From the NCBI RefSeq assembly GCF_000185305.1, contig NZ_GL622200.1:1920093-1984092 (forward strand): a DNA stretch of 64,000 nucleotides. The letters are read 5' to 3'. Position 1 is the first letter of the stretch, and every line of letters starts with the position of its first letter. This document shows, piece by piece, positions 12,857 to 20,697 of this stretch. The translations under genes were made by a program, and so were the position numbers. Below the pieces are notes generated by a model. That model was not told the DNA's origin, did no database searches, and worked only from the letters and a program-made list of their open reading frames with translations. The stretch comes from Aggregatibacter segnis ATCC 33393. GTDB lineage: Bacteria; Pseudomonadota; Gammaproteobacteria; Enterobacterales; Pasteurellaceae.

Positions 12857-13502
12857 TTAACTTAAATATTGAGCTCGGTATTGCACTGGGCTTAATCCTT
12901 TTAAATCAAGTTTAATTCGTTCTTGATTGTAATACACCAAATATTCTTCAATTTCAGCCTGTAATTCAGCGATTGAATGATAGCTCCGTGAATAAAAACA
13001 CTCTGATTTTAGTATCGCAAAAAAACTTTTAATCACCGCATTGTCGTAGCGATTTCCTCGGCGGCTCATACTTTGAACCGCTTTACCTTCCAACATCTTT
13101 ACCCATTCCGCCGAGCCATACAATACGCCTTGGTCGCTATGAATAATCGGGCATTCTGTCGGTTTAAGCCGACTAAGCCCTTGTTCTAGCATACCTTTCA
13201 CCAATGAAAACTTCGGGCATGTTGCAAAGTTATAGGCAATAATTTCTCGGTTAGCCAAGTCCATCAACGGTGAAAAATAAAGCTTTTCTTGCCCAACATG
13301 AAATTCCGTTACATCCGTTACCCATTTGGCGTAATTTAAATGTCACGGGGCGATAACCATCTCGTTTTCTGTTCTTTTTGTACAGCGATAAGATAGTCTC
13401 TTTTACCTCGTGATAATTTCGCTTAATCTCTTTATAGTAAAAGCTTGAACGAGGCATTTTAGCCACATAAAGTAAATCATTTAATGCGTGGTCCGGCTTC
13501 AA
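12857..13502 (-). pseudogene. IS150-type transposase orfB (broken)
   Basis: Two pieces of an rve-type DDE transposase in different frames. The N-terminal piece begins near 13502 and runs to RKRDGYRPVTFKLR. The second piece resumes near 13340 in another frame with KWVTDVTEFHVGQEKLYFS and continues to the stop at 12857. About 60 residues expected between them are missing. The first two catalytic Asp are visible (VTDVTEF, HSDQGVLY), but the third acidic residue, normally in a VMESFF motif, reads VIKSFF (E to K). The transposase is therefore inactive on three counts: deletion, frameshift and lost catalytic Glu. Confidence 0.85.
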
Positions 13503-13869
13503 TCTTTCAATGATTTTTCTTTTTTCTGTCGTTGTTTTTGACGGTCGAGCTTCTCCAACTCCTTTAGGTAAGCAATCTCCGCACGAGCCAAGGCGAGCTC
13601 TCGTTGTAACTTTTTAAACGCTTTAGGTGAAAAGTCTGTAGTTTCCGGGATTTCAATGTCTTTCTTTTTCATCTTTGGCTTCGCTATTTTCGGTGTTTGA
13701 AGGGTTGTATGAGGTGATTGCCATCAAGCCCTCTTTCCCGAAACGCTTTTAGCCAATAGATGACGGCAGAATGGGGAATGTTATGAAGTTTAGCCACCTC
13801 ACGGATACCATAATCCTGTTCGGTGACGAGTTTGATAATTTTCAAACGAAATTGATAAGGGTAGGACAT
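13499..13869 (-). pseudogene. IS150-type orfA (frameshifted)
   Basis: The first half encodes a helix-turn-helix protein starting MSYPYQFRLKIIKL and runs to RERGLDG. The reading then continues only in another frame (QSPHTTLQTPKIAKPKMKKKD, leucine-rich tail to KSLKD). Loss of one base near 13716, in the GLDG codons, explains it. A slippery AAAAAAG (complement of 13519-13525) near the 3' end is the usual site of programmed -1 frameshifting into orfB. Confidence 0.8.
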
Positions 13870-13914
13870 AATCTGCACCTCAAATTAGGTGTCCAGGTTT
13901 TGGGGTGCAGATCA

Positions 13915-13942
13915 AAAGTGCGGTCAGATTTGACCGCACTTT
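13915..13942. terminator. USS-pair terminator
   Basis: AAAGTGCGGTCA and TGACCGCACTTT form a 12-bp stem with a GATT loop between the insertion sequence and the next minus-strand gene. It can end that gene and, before the insertion, probably also served yhgN from the other side. Confidence 0.75.
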
Positions 13943-13956
13943 GAAAATATTATTTA

Positions 13957-14844
13957 CTATTTAAGTACATTACCATCTAATGCTACGTTAAATGCTTTTC
14001 CGCCTTTAATGCCTGGTATGATGACTTGAGGACTATCAAAGTTACAAGTTTTATCTCTAAGCATATCACACGGTAGGGCGCAAAGCGAAGGGGCTGGGCT
14101 AGGCTTACAAGATGAGCCCCCTTTCGCTTGGCAATTTTCAACCGCCATTTCTTTAGCGTGCTCAGGAATAATACTATTTCCGAAGTAATCTCTCATACCT
14201 CTACTATCTCGACCACTAGCTAACCCTAAACACATATTACTTATACCAATCACTAATTGGCAGTCTTTGCCACCATACTCTTGACATTGTTTTAGTGAAT
14301 CTTGTTTGGCTTGCTCAAGAGTACTATAAGCTGCATCAGAAGCCCACATCATTTGATTTATTTCTGGAGTGCGAACAATTGCAGCCCATAATCTAGGTTT
14401 AATTTTGCGTTTTTTTAGTTCTTCTGGTGTAGCAATTTTTACTGCTTCTTGATACTCACCACAACCAAATTCTTTTTCAATGTCTCCAAACCCTGTGGCA
14501 TCTCTAATAGATGTGATTTTATGGCTTGCATCCGTAAATACATAAGTCCATGTATGACCACCAGTATATACTTTTTCTGTTGTTAGAAAGATTGTTCTAG
14601 AGTTTCTGCCAACTTCATAGGTTTGTAAATCATAAAGAGCAAGTCGATAAGCGTGAATATAACTTCTTTCATTGTCTTTAAAGCATTGATAAGATTCATC
14701 TGGCAAACGTTTTCGAGCAAAAAACTCATAGTCTTCTTTACCATGCCAGTATAAAGTGTCTAATGGGTTATACATTGTTGAGCAACTTGTTAAAAAGAGT
14801 GTGAACGCAACTAGACAAACTAGCTTAATCTTATGAGATAACAT
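13957..14844 (-). CDS. DUF4189-type lipoprotein
   Basis: 295-aa predicted lipoprotein: basic N-terminus, hydrophobic stretch and lipobox LTSC (Cys21). The C-terminal part contains a DUF4189-like block (LWAAIVRTPEINQMMWASDAA; A-rich helix with CQEYGG-KDC; CLGLASG) and many Cys, suggesting disulfides outside the cytoplasm. The frame is open upstream to 15036, but that part is an unrelated truncated gene. ATG 14844 is preceded by TAAGGA and begins the signal peptide. It is the last gene of a run of five exported-protein genes; no function is known to me. Confidence 0.75.
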   Translation of the reverse strand: MLSHKIKLVCLVAFTLFLTSCSTMYNPLDTLYWHGKEDYEFFARKRLPDESYQCFKDNERSYIHAYRLALYDLQTYEVGRNSRTIFLTTEKVYTGGHTWTYVFTDASHKITSIRDATGFGDIEKEFGCGEYQEAVKIATPEELKKRKIKPRLWAAIVRTPEINQMMWASDAAYSTLEQAKQDSLKQCQEYGGKDCQLVIGISNMCLGLASGRDSRGMRDYFGNSIIPEHAKEMAVENCQAKGGSSCKPSPAPSLCALPCDMLRDKTCNFDSPQVIIPGIKGGKAFNVALDGNVLK

Positions 14845-15036
14845 GAGATATATTTCCTTATTAAAAGATAAAGATACGTGATAATAATATAGTAATTTGC
14901 TCAGGTTATCAGATTTTATTGTAAGTATAAAGCGAGGACGCTTGCGCCATCGTGGGGGGGGGTGTTCAACTACGCGATAGCGAGCTTGATGTTTATCTAA
15001 AAGTGCGGTCAATTTTTCAAATGTTTTTACAGACAT
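14845..15036 (-). pseudogene. 5' fragment of a YbaK/YeaK-like deacylase gene fused in frame
   Basis: The in-frame extension upstream of the lipoprotein begins with a good ribosome site (AAGGAAACAGCC) and ATG, and encodes MSVKTFEKLTALLDKHQARY then RVVEHP. This resembles the start of YeaK/YbaK-type aminoacyl-tRNA deacylases (inference from memory of the family). The similarity stops at a run of nine G (14954-14962, C in the coding strand), followed by a copy of the dispersed REP-like palindrome. It is a truncated relic. Confidence 0.5.
14932..14952. repeat. Degenerate REP-like palindrome copy
   Basis: GCGAGGACGCTTGCGCCATC-type sequence, equal to the complement of the 21677 copy with one base changed and one missing, next to a run of nine G. 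It marks the point where the YeaK-like fragment loses similarity. Confidence 0.5.
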
Positions 15037-15109
15037 GGCTGTTTCCTTAAAGGGGGGATCCTTTAATAAGAATTCGAGCCCCCTTTTTTATGTGAGTACA
15101 GGAATAGAT

Positions 15110-15877
15110 CTATTTTTTAGTCTTTTTCTCTTTTACAAAGTGTTTGCCATCAAAACGATAATAAATGCGTTCTGAGGTCATTTTTCCGTTACCACATGTA
15201 TCTTCAAATTGATGTACTAACGGGAAGCTAAAGCGGTTATTTTTCAAGTCGTAATCAAAATAGGCATTCGATTCTGGTAAATCATTATTCGTATATGAGA
15301 TATACGATACACCAATATTAGAAGTTGGTTCTTTACCTTGAATCAGATTGGCTTCTTCTAAACCTTTTTCCGTAATTTGATAAAATTTCGCTGCGATTGC
15401 ATGATGACATTGACTGTAGATGTCAGCAGTTTCTACAAAATAGTAAGGTTTTCCATTCAATTTAGGGGCTGTTAGGCTGGTTATATCAGAATCAGAGTCT
15501 AACTCATTAAATTCCGTTTTCCAAGTGCCGTTAGGTAACTGATAACGCCAAATGCTGCCATATTCGTGCATTGTCCCGCCAGATTGCCAATCCCAAGTCA
15601 GAATCTGAAGCTTATTGTCTTTTGACGTGAGCACACCAACCCCCGCTTTAGGTGCTTTTTCCCAAGCGCAGAATTTGCCTTCTAAATTTTCAATTTTGGC
15701 TAGTGCGTCTTTAAAACGTTTTTCTGAAGACTGGTATTTTTCTTCATTGTTTTCGTTATAGTTGCCGTAGGTTTTCATCTCTGAATAACTTGCGGCTAAT
15801 TCGGTATCAATGATTTCACATTGGTTAGCATAAGCAGCAGAAGAAAAGAGACACAGGCAAAGTAAGATTTTTTTCAT
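15110..15877 (-). CDS. Exported protein of unknown function
   Basis: 255-aa protein with a clear signal peptide (MKKILLCLCLFSSAAYA, cleavage before NQCE). The mature part is rich in Tyr, Asp and Trp, with few Cys. I do not recognise a domain; phrases such as WDWQSGGTMHEYGSIWRYQLPNG resemble beta-sheet secreted proteins. ATG 15877 is preceded by AAGGAA; the longer frame upstream has no support. It sits among DUF4189 genes on the same strand, 20 bp downstream of the 144-aa one. Confidence 0.7.
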   Translation of the reverse strand: MKKILLCLCLFSSAAYANQCEIIDTELAASYSEMKTYGNYNENNEEKYQSSEKRFKDALAKIENLEGKFCAWEKAPKAGVGVLTSKDNKLQILTWDWQSGGTMHEYGSIWRYQLPNGTWKTEFNELDSDSDITSLTAPKLNGKPYYFVETADIYSQCHHAIAAKFYQITEKGLEEANLIQGKEPTSNIGVSYISYTNNDLPESNAYFDYDLKNNRFSFPLVHQFEDTCGNGKMTSERIYYRFDGKHFVKEKKTKK

Positions 15878-15897
15878 AGAGCGTTCCTTTTTTAAGA

Positions 15898-16332
15898 TTA
15901 TCTTTCGCAAGCAGAGAAGGTGATTGTGCAATTCGCTGAATTCGTTTTACAGGCTGCCAAGGCTTCTTGTTCAACTTCTTCTCGCTTCATTCCGAAATTG
16001 CCAACTGCGGCATATTTTTCAGGGGAGTCTCCCGTTGCAAGAGCAACACAAGCATGATTAGCTTCTGTCACAATTTGACAATATTGTTTATTTGTATCCG
16101 TTGAAGCAAGCTCACAATCCTTTAGTGCTTTATTTTGAGCAGGCTTTATCATATTTCCCTCGCCATAACCAAAAGCACCATTTTTTGGATTATAAGCAAT
16201 TACACTCCACCAATTAGGAAATTCTAGAATTGGCGGTCGTGGTGGATACGAGATTTGATCTTCGATTGAAGGTGTTGTTGCAAAAGCTGAAACGGATAAA
16301 GCACATAAAGCCAATGTAAGTAATTTTTTCAT
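15898..16332 (-). CDS. Secreted DUF4189 domain protein
   Basis: 144-aa protein with signal peptide MKKLLTLALCALSVSAFA. The mature part is a DUF4189 domain: WWSVIAYNPKNGAFGYGEG, KALKDCELASTDTN-YCQIV, HACVALATG, then EALAACKTN-ANCTITFSACE. The regularly spaced Cys pairs fit disulfides in the periplasm or outside. No catalytic role is known for the domain. It is a paralogue of the neighbouring 179-aa and 295-aa products. Confidence 0.78.
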   Translation of the reverse strand: MKKLLTLALCALSVSAFATTPSIEDQISYPPRPPILEFPNWWSVIAYNPKNGAFGYGEGNMIKPAQNKALKDCELASTDTNKQYCQIVTEANHACVALATGDSPEKYAAVGNFGMKREEVEQEALAACKTNSANCTITFSACER

Positions 16333-16385
16333 AATAATCCTTTTGTTAGGGCGTATCTGATACGCTCCATATTGATTTTAAGCGT

Positions 16386-16925
16386 TTATTGATACATAAA
16401 GTATGGATAATTCGCATCTAATTGACGGATTTCAATTTGGCAGTTTTTAGCTTTGCTTGCTTGGCAATTTAATAATGCTTCCTTTTCAACTACGCCGCAA
16501 ATCCCAGAATTTGAAAAGAAGTAAGCCCAATTCCCTTTTTTATCTTTTGAAGATGCCATAGCAAGACAGCCATTTAATTGTGTTGCCGCTCCTTCGCATT
16601 CTCCTCGTTCTGCTTTTTCACAGTGCAATCTTGCATCCATGATAGCCGTAGATTCGCCTAAAAAGCCGCTTGACCATCCCCAATCTCCAGTGGCTTTATT
16701 GATGGCAATGGCAGCATAGTAGTCAGAACGTGGTGGTTCTGCTGGCACATTCGAATAACCACTAGAATATCCACTTTGAGGTGGAGCTGAATTATATAGG
16801 ATCATTTTTCCGTCAGGACCAATAATTCGACACGTTCCAGTTGCTGGATCAAATTGCCCGCCACAGCTATTGGCATAGGGGGATCCAATAAGTATCATCA
16901 ATGGGATTAACCAATATTTTTTCAT
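16386..16925 (-). CDS. Secreted DUF4189 domain protein
   Basis: 179-aa protein with a signal peptide (MKKYWLIPLMILIGSPYA) and a short Gly/Ser/Tyr/Pro-rich linker (SGYSSGYSNVPAEPP). A DUF4189 domain follows: YYAAIAINKATGDWGWSSG, DARLHCEKAERGECEG, GCLAMASS, EALLNCQASKAKNCQIEIRQL. Cys-rich like its neighbours, and same strand and spacing, so probably one operon. Function unknown. Confidence 0.77.
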   Translation of the reverse strand: MKKYWLIPLMILIGSPYANSCGGQFDPATGTCRIIGPDGKMILYNSAPPQSGYSSGYSNVPAEPPRSDYYAAIAINKATGDWGWSSGFLGESTAIMDARLHCEKAERGECEGAATQLNGCLAMASSKDKKGNWAYFFSNSGICGVVEKEALLNCQASKAKNCQIEIRQLDANYPYFMYQ

Positions 16926-17013
16926 TTTTATTCCTTGTAAAAAGTGAGAAAAATTTGACCGCTCTTGTGGTAAGGCAATTAACGTATTGTGTATTTTTCA
17001 AATACGCTACAAA

Positions 17014-17454
17014 CTAAAATAATTTTTGTTTTGCTTGGCTAATTTTAAAACCGTGTTTTTCTTGGTTTGAGCAAGTAACTGAATCACCAGACGCAGTACA
17101 TTGCCAACCTTTGCCTTTAATTGTTTCGCCGTCTTTTAAGATCTGAGAGTCTGGTACAGCGGGGGTATCACTGGCACAAACAAGTGAGGCTTTTCCTGTA
17201 GCGCCAACAGAAAATAGCTCGCCCCATTCTAATTCACAATCTTTCGGACGCGGCAAAATCGGTTTTCCTTTGATTTTAGTAACACATTCAACTTTGGGGT
17301 TTAGGTCAGGAATATCGCCAGAGCAATAAATAGTATCATTAGCAGTGCGGAAACTGATAAAAGAGTCTGAGTTTGATGCTGTTTCTATTTGCGGGGTTAA
17401 GGCAAAGCTAGAAGCAGAGAAAGTACATAAAGCGAATAAAAATAACTTTTTCAT
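17014..17454 (-). CDS. Secreted DUF6636-like protein
   Basis: 146-aa protein with signal peptide MKKLFLFALCTFSASSFA. The mature part shows the pattern of DUF6636 proteins: SFRTANDTIYCSGD, a Cys before the charged ELEWGELFSVGATGKASLVC, CASDTPAVPDSQ and the ending GWQCTASGDSVTCSNQEKHGF. Six Cys suggest three disulfides. It is the first gene of the minus-strand cluster, so the promoter should lie in 17455-17550. Family recognised by pattern only; function unknown. Confidence 0.68.
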   Translation of the reverse strand: MKKLFLFALCTFSASSFALTPQIETASNSDSFISFRTANDTIYCSGDIPDLNPKVECVTKIKGKPILPRPKDCELEWGELFSVGATGKASLVCASDTPAVPDSQILKDGETIKGKGWQCTASGDSVTCSNQEKHGFKISQAKQKLF

Positions 17455-17951
17455 GATGAATCCTTATTGAATGGAGAGATTGGTAAAATTCCTACAAAAT
17501 TTAACCGCTTGCAAACCCTTTTGAATTGCTAAGTTATGAGTTTACTTGTTTTATTTCTTACAATAAAGGTAGGATAACAAACTTAACAATAATGGGCATA
17601 AAAAATAAATATAAACCGATGAGGTTTGGAACACGCCATCATAATTGGTGCCTTGTAGCGCATTCAAATCAAATAAATATTTCCCGAATACTCCAACTTT
17701 CGCCATCCATAGCAACATCGCAAAGTATCTTCTTTATTCACTTTAAATTATGAATATTGCTCTTGTGGACCATAATAAGTTGTTAAGGTTAGGTCATACT
17801 GTTTATTTTGAATAGATCAATACTTTATTAAAATGCTCAGATAAATATCTTTTCTGAAATGCTTGAATATTTATTCTTTTAAAGAGATAAGTAAATCATA
17901 AACAAATACCTTTACGCCCCTTACTATGTTCCTTTTTATTTGGTATGACTT
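17455..17951. other. AT-rich 497-bp intergenic stretch
   Basis: Low-GC sequence between the exported-protein cluster and the divergent glycosylase gene. It should hold promoters for both. The only coding-like trace is the weak minus-strand frame at 17551-17718; a plus-strand frame at 17526-17753 looks non-coding. Confidence 0.5.
17551..17718 (-). CDS. Possible 55-aa membrane peptide or gene remnant
   Basis: Short frame beginning MLLWMAKVGVFGKYLFDLNA and ending in a hydrophobic segment (VYIYFLCPLLLSLLSYLYCKK). There is no clear ribosome site, and a stop lies five codons upstream. Composition looks more protein-like than its surroundings, but it may equally be chance or the tail of a lost gene. 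Confidence 0.25.
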   Translation of the reverse strand: MLLWMAKVGVFGKYLFDLNALQGTNYDGVFQTSSVYIYFLCPLLLSLLSYLYCKK

Positions 17952-18350
17952 ATGACTCGAATTAATCTTGTTCCACCTGAGGAGCTTTGTGATCAGCATC
18001 TTTTAGCTGAACATCGTGAATTAACCCGCATTCCTAATGCCGTGGCGAAAGGTAAATTTCATTTGAAAGGACAGCCTACGGAATATAAATTAGGTGAAGG
18101 GCATGTGCGTTTTTTCTTTAATAAATTGGCGTTTTTAAAGAAACGGTATGATGCATTGCATGCGGAATGTAAGGCGCGAGGCTTTAACGTACAATATATT
18201 TGGAATGAAATGTTACCTGATGATCCAAGTTTATGGTTGGACTATGAAGCCACAGAGGCGGCGTTACAGATTAATCGGGAACGTATTCAGGAAAGAATGC
18301 CATTAAAGGCGAGATTTACACCACATCTTCCAAAGAGTGGTCAAAAATAA
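17952..18350 (+). CDS. Pyrimidine dimer DNA glycosylase (T4 endonuclease V type)
   Basis: Predicted glycosylase/AP lyase that incises DNA at UV-induced cyclobutane dimers. The 132-aa product begins MTRINLVPPEELCDQHLLAE and keeps the T4 DenV active residues: Thr2 as nucleophile after Met removal, Arg3, His16, Arg22 and catalytic Glu23. Then GHVRFFFNKLAFLKKRYDAL follows. T4 endonuclease V is 138 aa. The family is rare in bacteria and probably phage-derived in origin. Alone on the plus strand, convergent with the ABC transporter genes. Confidence 0.9.
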   Translation: MTRINLVPPEELCDQHLLAEHRELTRIPNAVAKGKFHLKGQPTEYKLGEGHVRFFFNKLAFLKKRYDALHAECKARGFNVQYIWNEMLPDDPSLWLDYEATEAALQINRERIQERMPLKARFTPHLPKSGQK

Positions 18351-18359
18351 AGGAGTTTT

Positions 18360-18392
18360 CACTTCCCCTGTGGGGAAATTACAGGGGAAGTG
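18360..18392. terminator. Hairpin between convergent genes
   Basis: CACTTCCCCTG pairs with CAGGGGAAGTG around an 11-nt loop. There is no long T run, so efficiency is uncertain. It lies between the glycosylase stop and the binding-protein stop. Confidence 0.6.
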
Positions 18393-18404
18393 AATGGGGT
18401 TAAA

Positions 18405-19262
18405 TTATTTATATTCAACTACGATATCACTTTCGTTTACGGTATCACCATAAACTGGCAATAAAGTTTTTTCGTAAGCTTGTTTTAAACGACCATCTTT
18501 GCCTAAGGTTTGGATTTCGTTATTTAACCAATTTAACAATTCAGGTGCATCTTTGCGAACAGCTGGTGCAATAACATCTTGATCACCAAAGTTTTTTACG
18601 CCCACAGTATAACCTGGATTTTGTTTTGCCCAAGCGAATAAGAAGGTATTGTCGTTAGATAAGGCATCACCACGGCCATCACGTAAGGCTTCAAAGGTTT
18701 CTGTATTTTGTTCGAATTTCAATAACTTCACATCTGGATAGTTTTTGGTAAAGAAAATATCAGCCGTGGTGCCTTTATCTACAATTAAAGTTTTGCCTTT
18801 TAATTGTTCAAGATCAGTAATGACTGAGCCATCTTTTGAAACAACACCGAGTGCCACTTTCATATATGGATTAGCAAAATCTACCACTTCTTTACGAGCT
18901 GGTGTCACAGTAAAGTTAGCTAAGATAATATCAACTTTCTTAGAAAGTAAGTATTCAGCACGGTTTGCGGCATCCACTAAAACAAACTCTACTTTGTTTT
19001 CGTCACCTAATAAGTCTTTACCGATCGCTTTACCAATTTCGACATCAAAGCCTTGGCTTTTACCTTGCGCATCCACATAACCAAATGGTGGTTTATCGCT
19101 AAATACACCAATGCGCACTTTGCCGTCTTTTTGTATTTGCTCAAGGCTTGAGATTGTTTTTGCTCCGTCTTTAGCGGGTTCTTTATCATTACACGCGGTT
19201 AAGCCAAATGCTAAGGTGGCAGTGGCTAAAAGTGCGGTCAATGTTTTAAATGTTTTCTTCAT
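18405..19262 (-). CDS. Amino acid ABC transporter binding lipoprotein (probably cysteine)
   Basis: 285-aa solute-binding protein with lipobox LTAC. It has a type II periplasmic fold of the polar amino-acid family: KVRIGVFSDKPPFGYVDAQG, DVEIGKAIGKDLLG, DIILANFTVTPARKEVVDFA. It resembles Campylobacter CjaA, the cysteine-binding member, more than glutamine or histidine binders (inference from remembered similarity). ATG 19262 starts the signal peptide and overlaps the end of the ATPase gene by 17 nt. Last gene of a four-gene importer operon. A USS lies within the signal-peptide coding region. Confidence 0.88.
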   Translation of the reverse strand: MKKTFKTLTALLATATLAFGLTACNDKEPAKDGAKTISSLEQIQKDGKVRIGVFSDKPPFGYVDAQGKSQGFDVEIGKAIGKDLLGDENKVEFVLVDAANRAEYLLSKKVDIILANFTVTPARKEVVDFANPYMKVALGVVSKDGSVITDLEQLKGKTLIVDKGTTADIFFTKNYPDVKLLKFEQNTETFEALRDGRGDALSNDNTFLFAWAKQNPGYTVGVKNFGDQDVIAPAVRKDAPELLNWLNNEIQTLGKDGRLKQAYEKTLLPVYGDTVNESDIVVEYK

Positions 19263-20010
19263 AGTTTGTCCCTCTCGGTTCATAATTTAAGATATTTAAG
19301 AATGTTTTCGCACGATCCGTGGTTGGATTCGTGAAGAAATCTTCCGGTTTTGCCTGTTCAATGATTTGCCCTTTATCCATAAACACAATGCGGTTAGCTA
19401 CTTGACGGGCGAAGTTCATTTCATGGGTAACGATGAGCATCGTCATACCATCTTTAGCGAGACCTAAAATCACATCAAGTACTTCGCGTACCATTTCAGG
19501 GTCAAGGGCAGCAGTGACTTCATCGAACAGAATAATTTCAGGGTTCATGCAAAGTGAACGCACAATAGCAATTCGCTGTTTTTGCCCACCTGATAATTCA
19601 CGCGGATAGGCATTTTTTCGGTCATATAGACCTACACGTTTAAGTAACTCATCGGCTTGTTTTTCAGCTTCTGCGCGATCGCGTTTTTGTACTTTTAAAG
19701 GGCCGAGTAAAATATTGTCAATTACTGATAAATGAGCGAAGAGTTCATAACTTTGGAATACCATCCCAATGCGTTGACGTGCTTTGACCCAAGGAATGTC
19801 TTTACCTAACTCTCCAGCATTTTGCAGCAAAATCTGACCGCTCTTTATTTCTTCTAATCCATTTAGGCAGCGTAAAAAAGTACTTTTACCACAACCCGAT
19901 GGACCTAAAATAACGACAACTTTGCCTTTCTCTATAGAAAGATTGATGCCTTTGAGTGCTTCTACATCACCGTAATTTTTGACGAGGTTTTTAATTTCTA
20001 ATAACGCCAT
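19246..20010 (-). CDS. Amino acid ABC transporter ATP-binding protein
   Basis: 254-aa cytoplasmic ATPase of the polar amino-acid importer group (GlnQ/HisP type). It has Walker A GPSGCGKST, Q-loop MVFQSYELFAH, signature LSGGQKQR, Walker B IILFDEVTAALDPE and the H-loop VTHEMNFA. The D-loop region reads EVTAALDPE where EPTSALDPE is commonest. Powers uptake through the two permeases encoded upstream. Confidence 0.94.
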   Translation of the reverse strand: MALLEIKNLVKNYGDVEALKGINLSIEKGKVVVILGPSGCGKSTFLRCLNGLEEIKSGQILLQNAGELGKDIPWVKARQRIGMVFQSYELFAHLSVIDNILLGPLKVQKRDRAEAEKQADELLKRVGLYDRKNAYPRELSGGQKQRIAIVRSLCMNPEIILFDEVTAALDPEMVREVLDVILGLAKDGMTMLIVTHEMNFARQVANRIVFMDKGQIIEQAKPEDFFTNPTTDRAKTFLNILNYEPRGTNYEENI

Positions 20011-20028
20011 GTGTTTTCCTAATAAAAA

Positions 20029-20697
20029 TTAACTTTCCCAACGGGTTTCTAAATAACGGGAAAATAAGGATAGCGGGTAACAAATCACAAAATATAAACC
20101 GAAAATGACACCGTAAATCCAAAGCGCCGCCGATTGATTACTAAATAATGAATGCTCAATAATTTGTTGACCGACTTTAATTACTTCAACCACACCAATT
20201 AACATCGCCAAAGAGCTGGTTTTTACCATACGAGTAAAGAGGTTAATAGCACTTGGTGTCACACGCTTTAAACTTTGCGGAAGTAAAATATACACAAAGG
20301 TTTGAAACGGCGTTAAGCCTAAAGCGTAGGCTGATTCCACTTGATGTTTTTCAATGGAAGTTAATGCACCACGCACTAAATCCCCCATTTCTGCTGTTCC
20401 CCAGAAAATAAACACCAAAATACATACAGAAATGCCATCTAAGTGAATATCAAACCATTTTGCTAAACCGAAATAAGCGAGAAAAAGTAATACTAATAAT
20501 GGAATGATGCGTACAAATTCTAAATAAAAGCTGCAAATGGCTTTGATAATTGGGTTTCTGTTCGTCATGATTACGCCAAAAATCACGCCTAAAATACAGG
20601 CGAAGAAGACAGAAATGAACGCAATTTCAGCCGTCACGCATAAACCGTTAAGCAAGCGTTCAATGTTGCTACCTTGGAATAATAACTCAAGCCCCAT
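20029..20697 (-). CDS. Amino acid ABC transporter permease (HisM/GlnP type)
   Basis: 222-aa integral membrane protein with the EAA contact loop (GALTSIEKHQVESAYALGLT...LLPQ) that docks on the ATPase. Five to six predicted helices. It overlaps the next permease upstream by 11 nt, which suggests a translationally coupled heterodimer. Confidence 0.92.
   Translation of the reverse strand: MGLELLFQGSNIERLLNGLCVTAEIAFISVFFACILGVIFGVIMTNRNPIIKAICSFYLEFVRIIPLLVLLFLAYFGLAKWFDIHLDGISVCILVFIFWGTAEMGDLVRGALTSIEKHQVESAYALGLTPFQTFVYILLPQSLKRVTPSAINLFTRMVKTSSLAMLIGVVEVIKVGQQIIEHSLFSNQSAALWIYGVIFGLYFVICYPLSLFSRYLETRWES

Larger units (their letters stand above)
12831..13909 (-). mobile_element. Defective IS3-family (IS150-type) insertion sequence
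   Basis: About 1.08 kb bounded by imperfect inverted repeats: TGCCCCCAAAAAGTTGGACA at the left end, and on the complement at the right end TGCACCCCAAAACCTGGACA. The flanks GATT (left) and GATC (right) fit a decayed 4-bp (or intact 3-bp GAT) target duplication. It holds orfA and orfB remnants on the minus strand, both damaged, and is shorter than a full IS150-type element (about 1.4 kb). It lies just past yhgN. Confidence 0.85.

Noticed and set aside
17526..17753. 75-codon plus-strand frame in the AT-rich gap
   Set aside because: No ribosome site, biased by AT content, no recognisable pattern.
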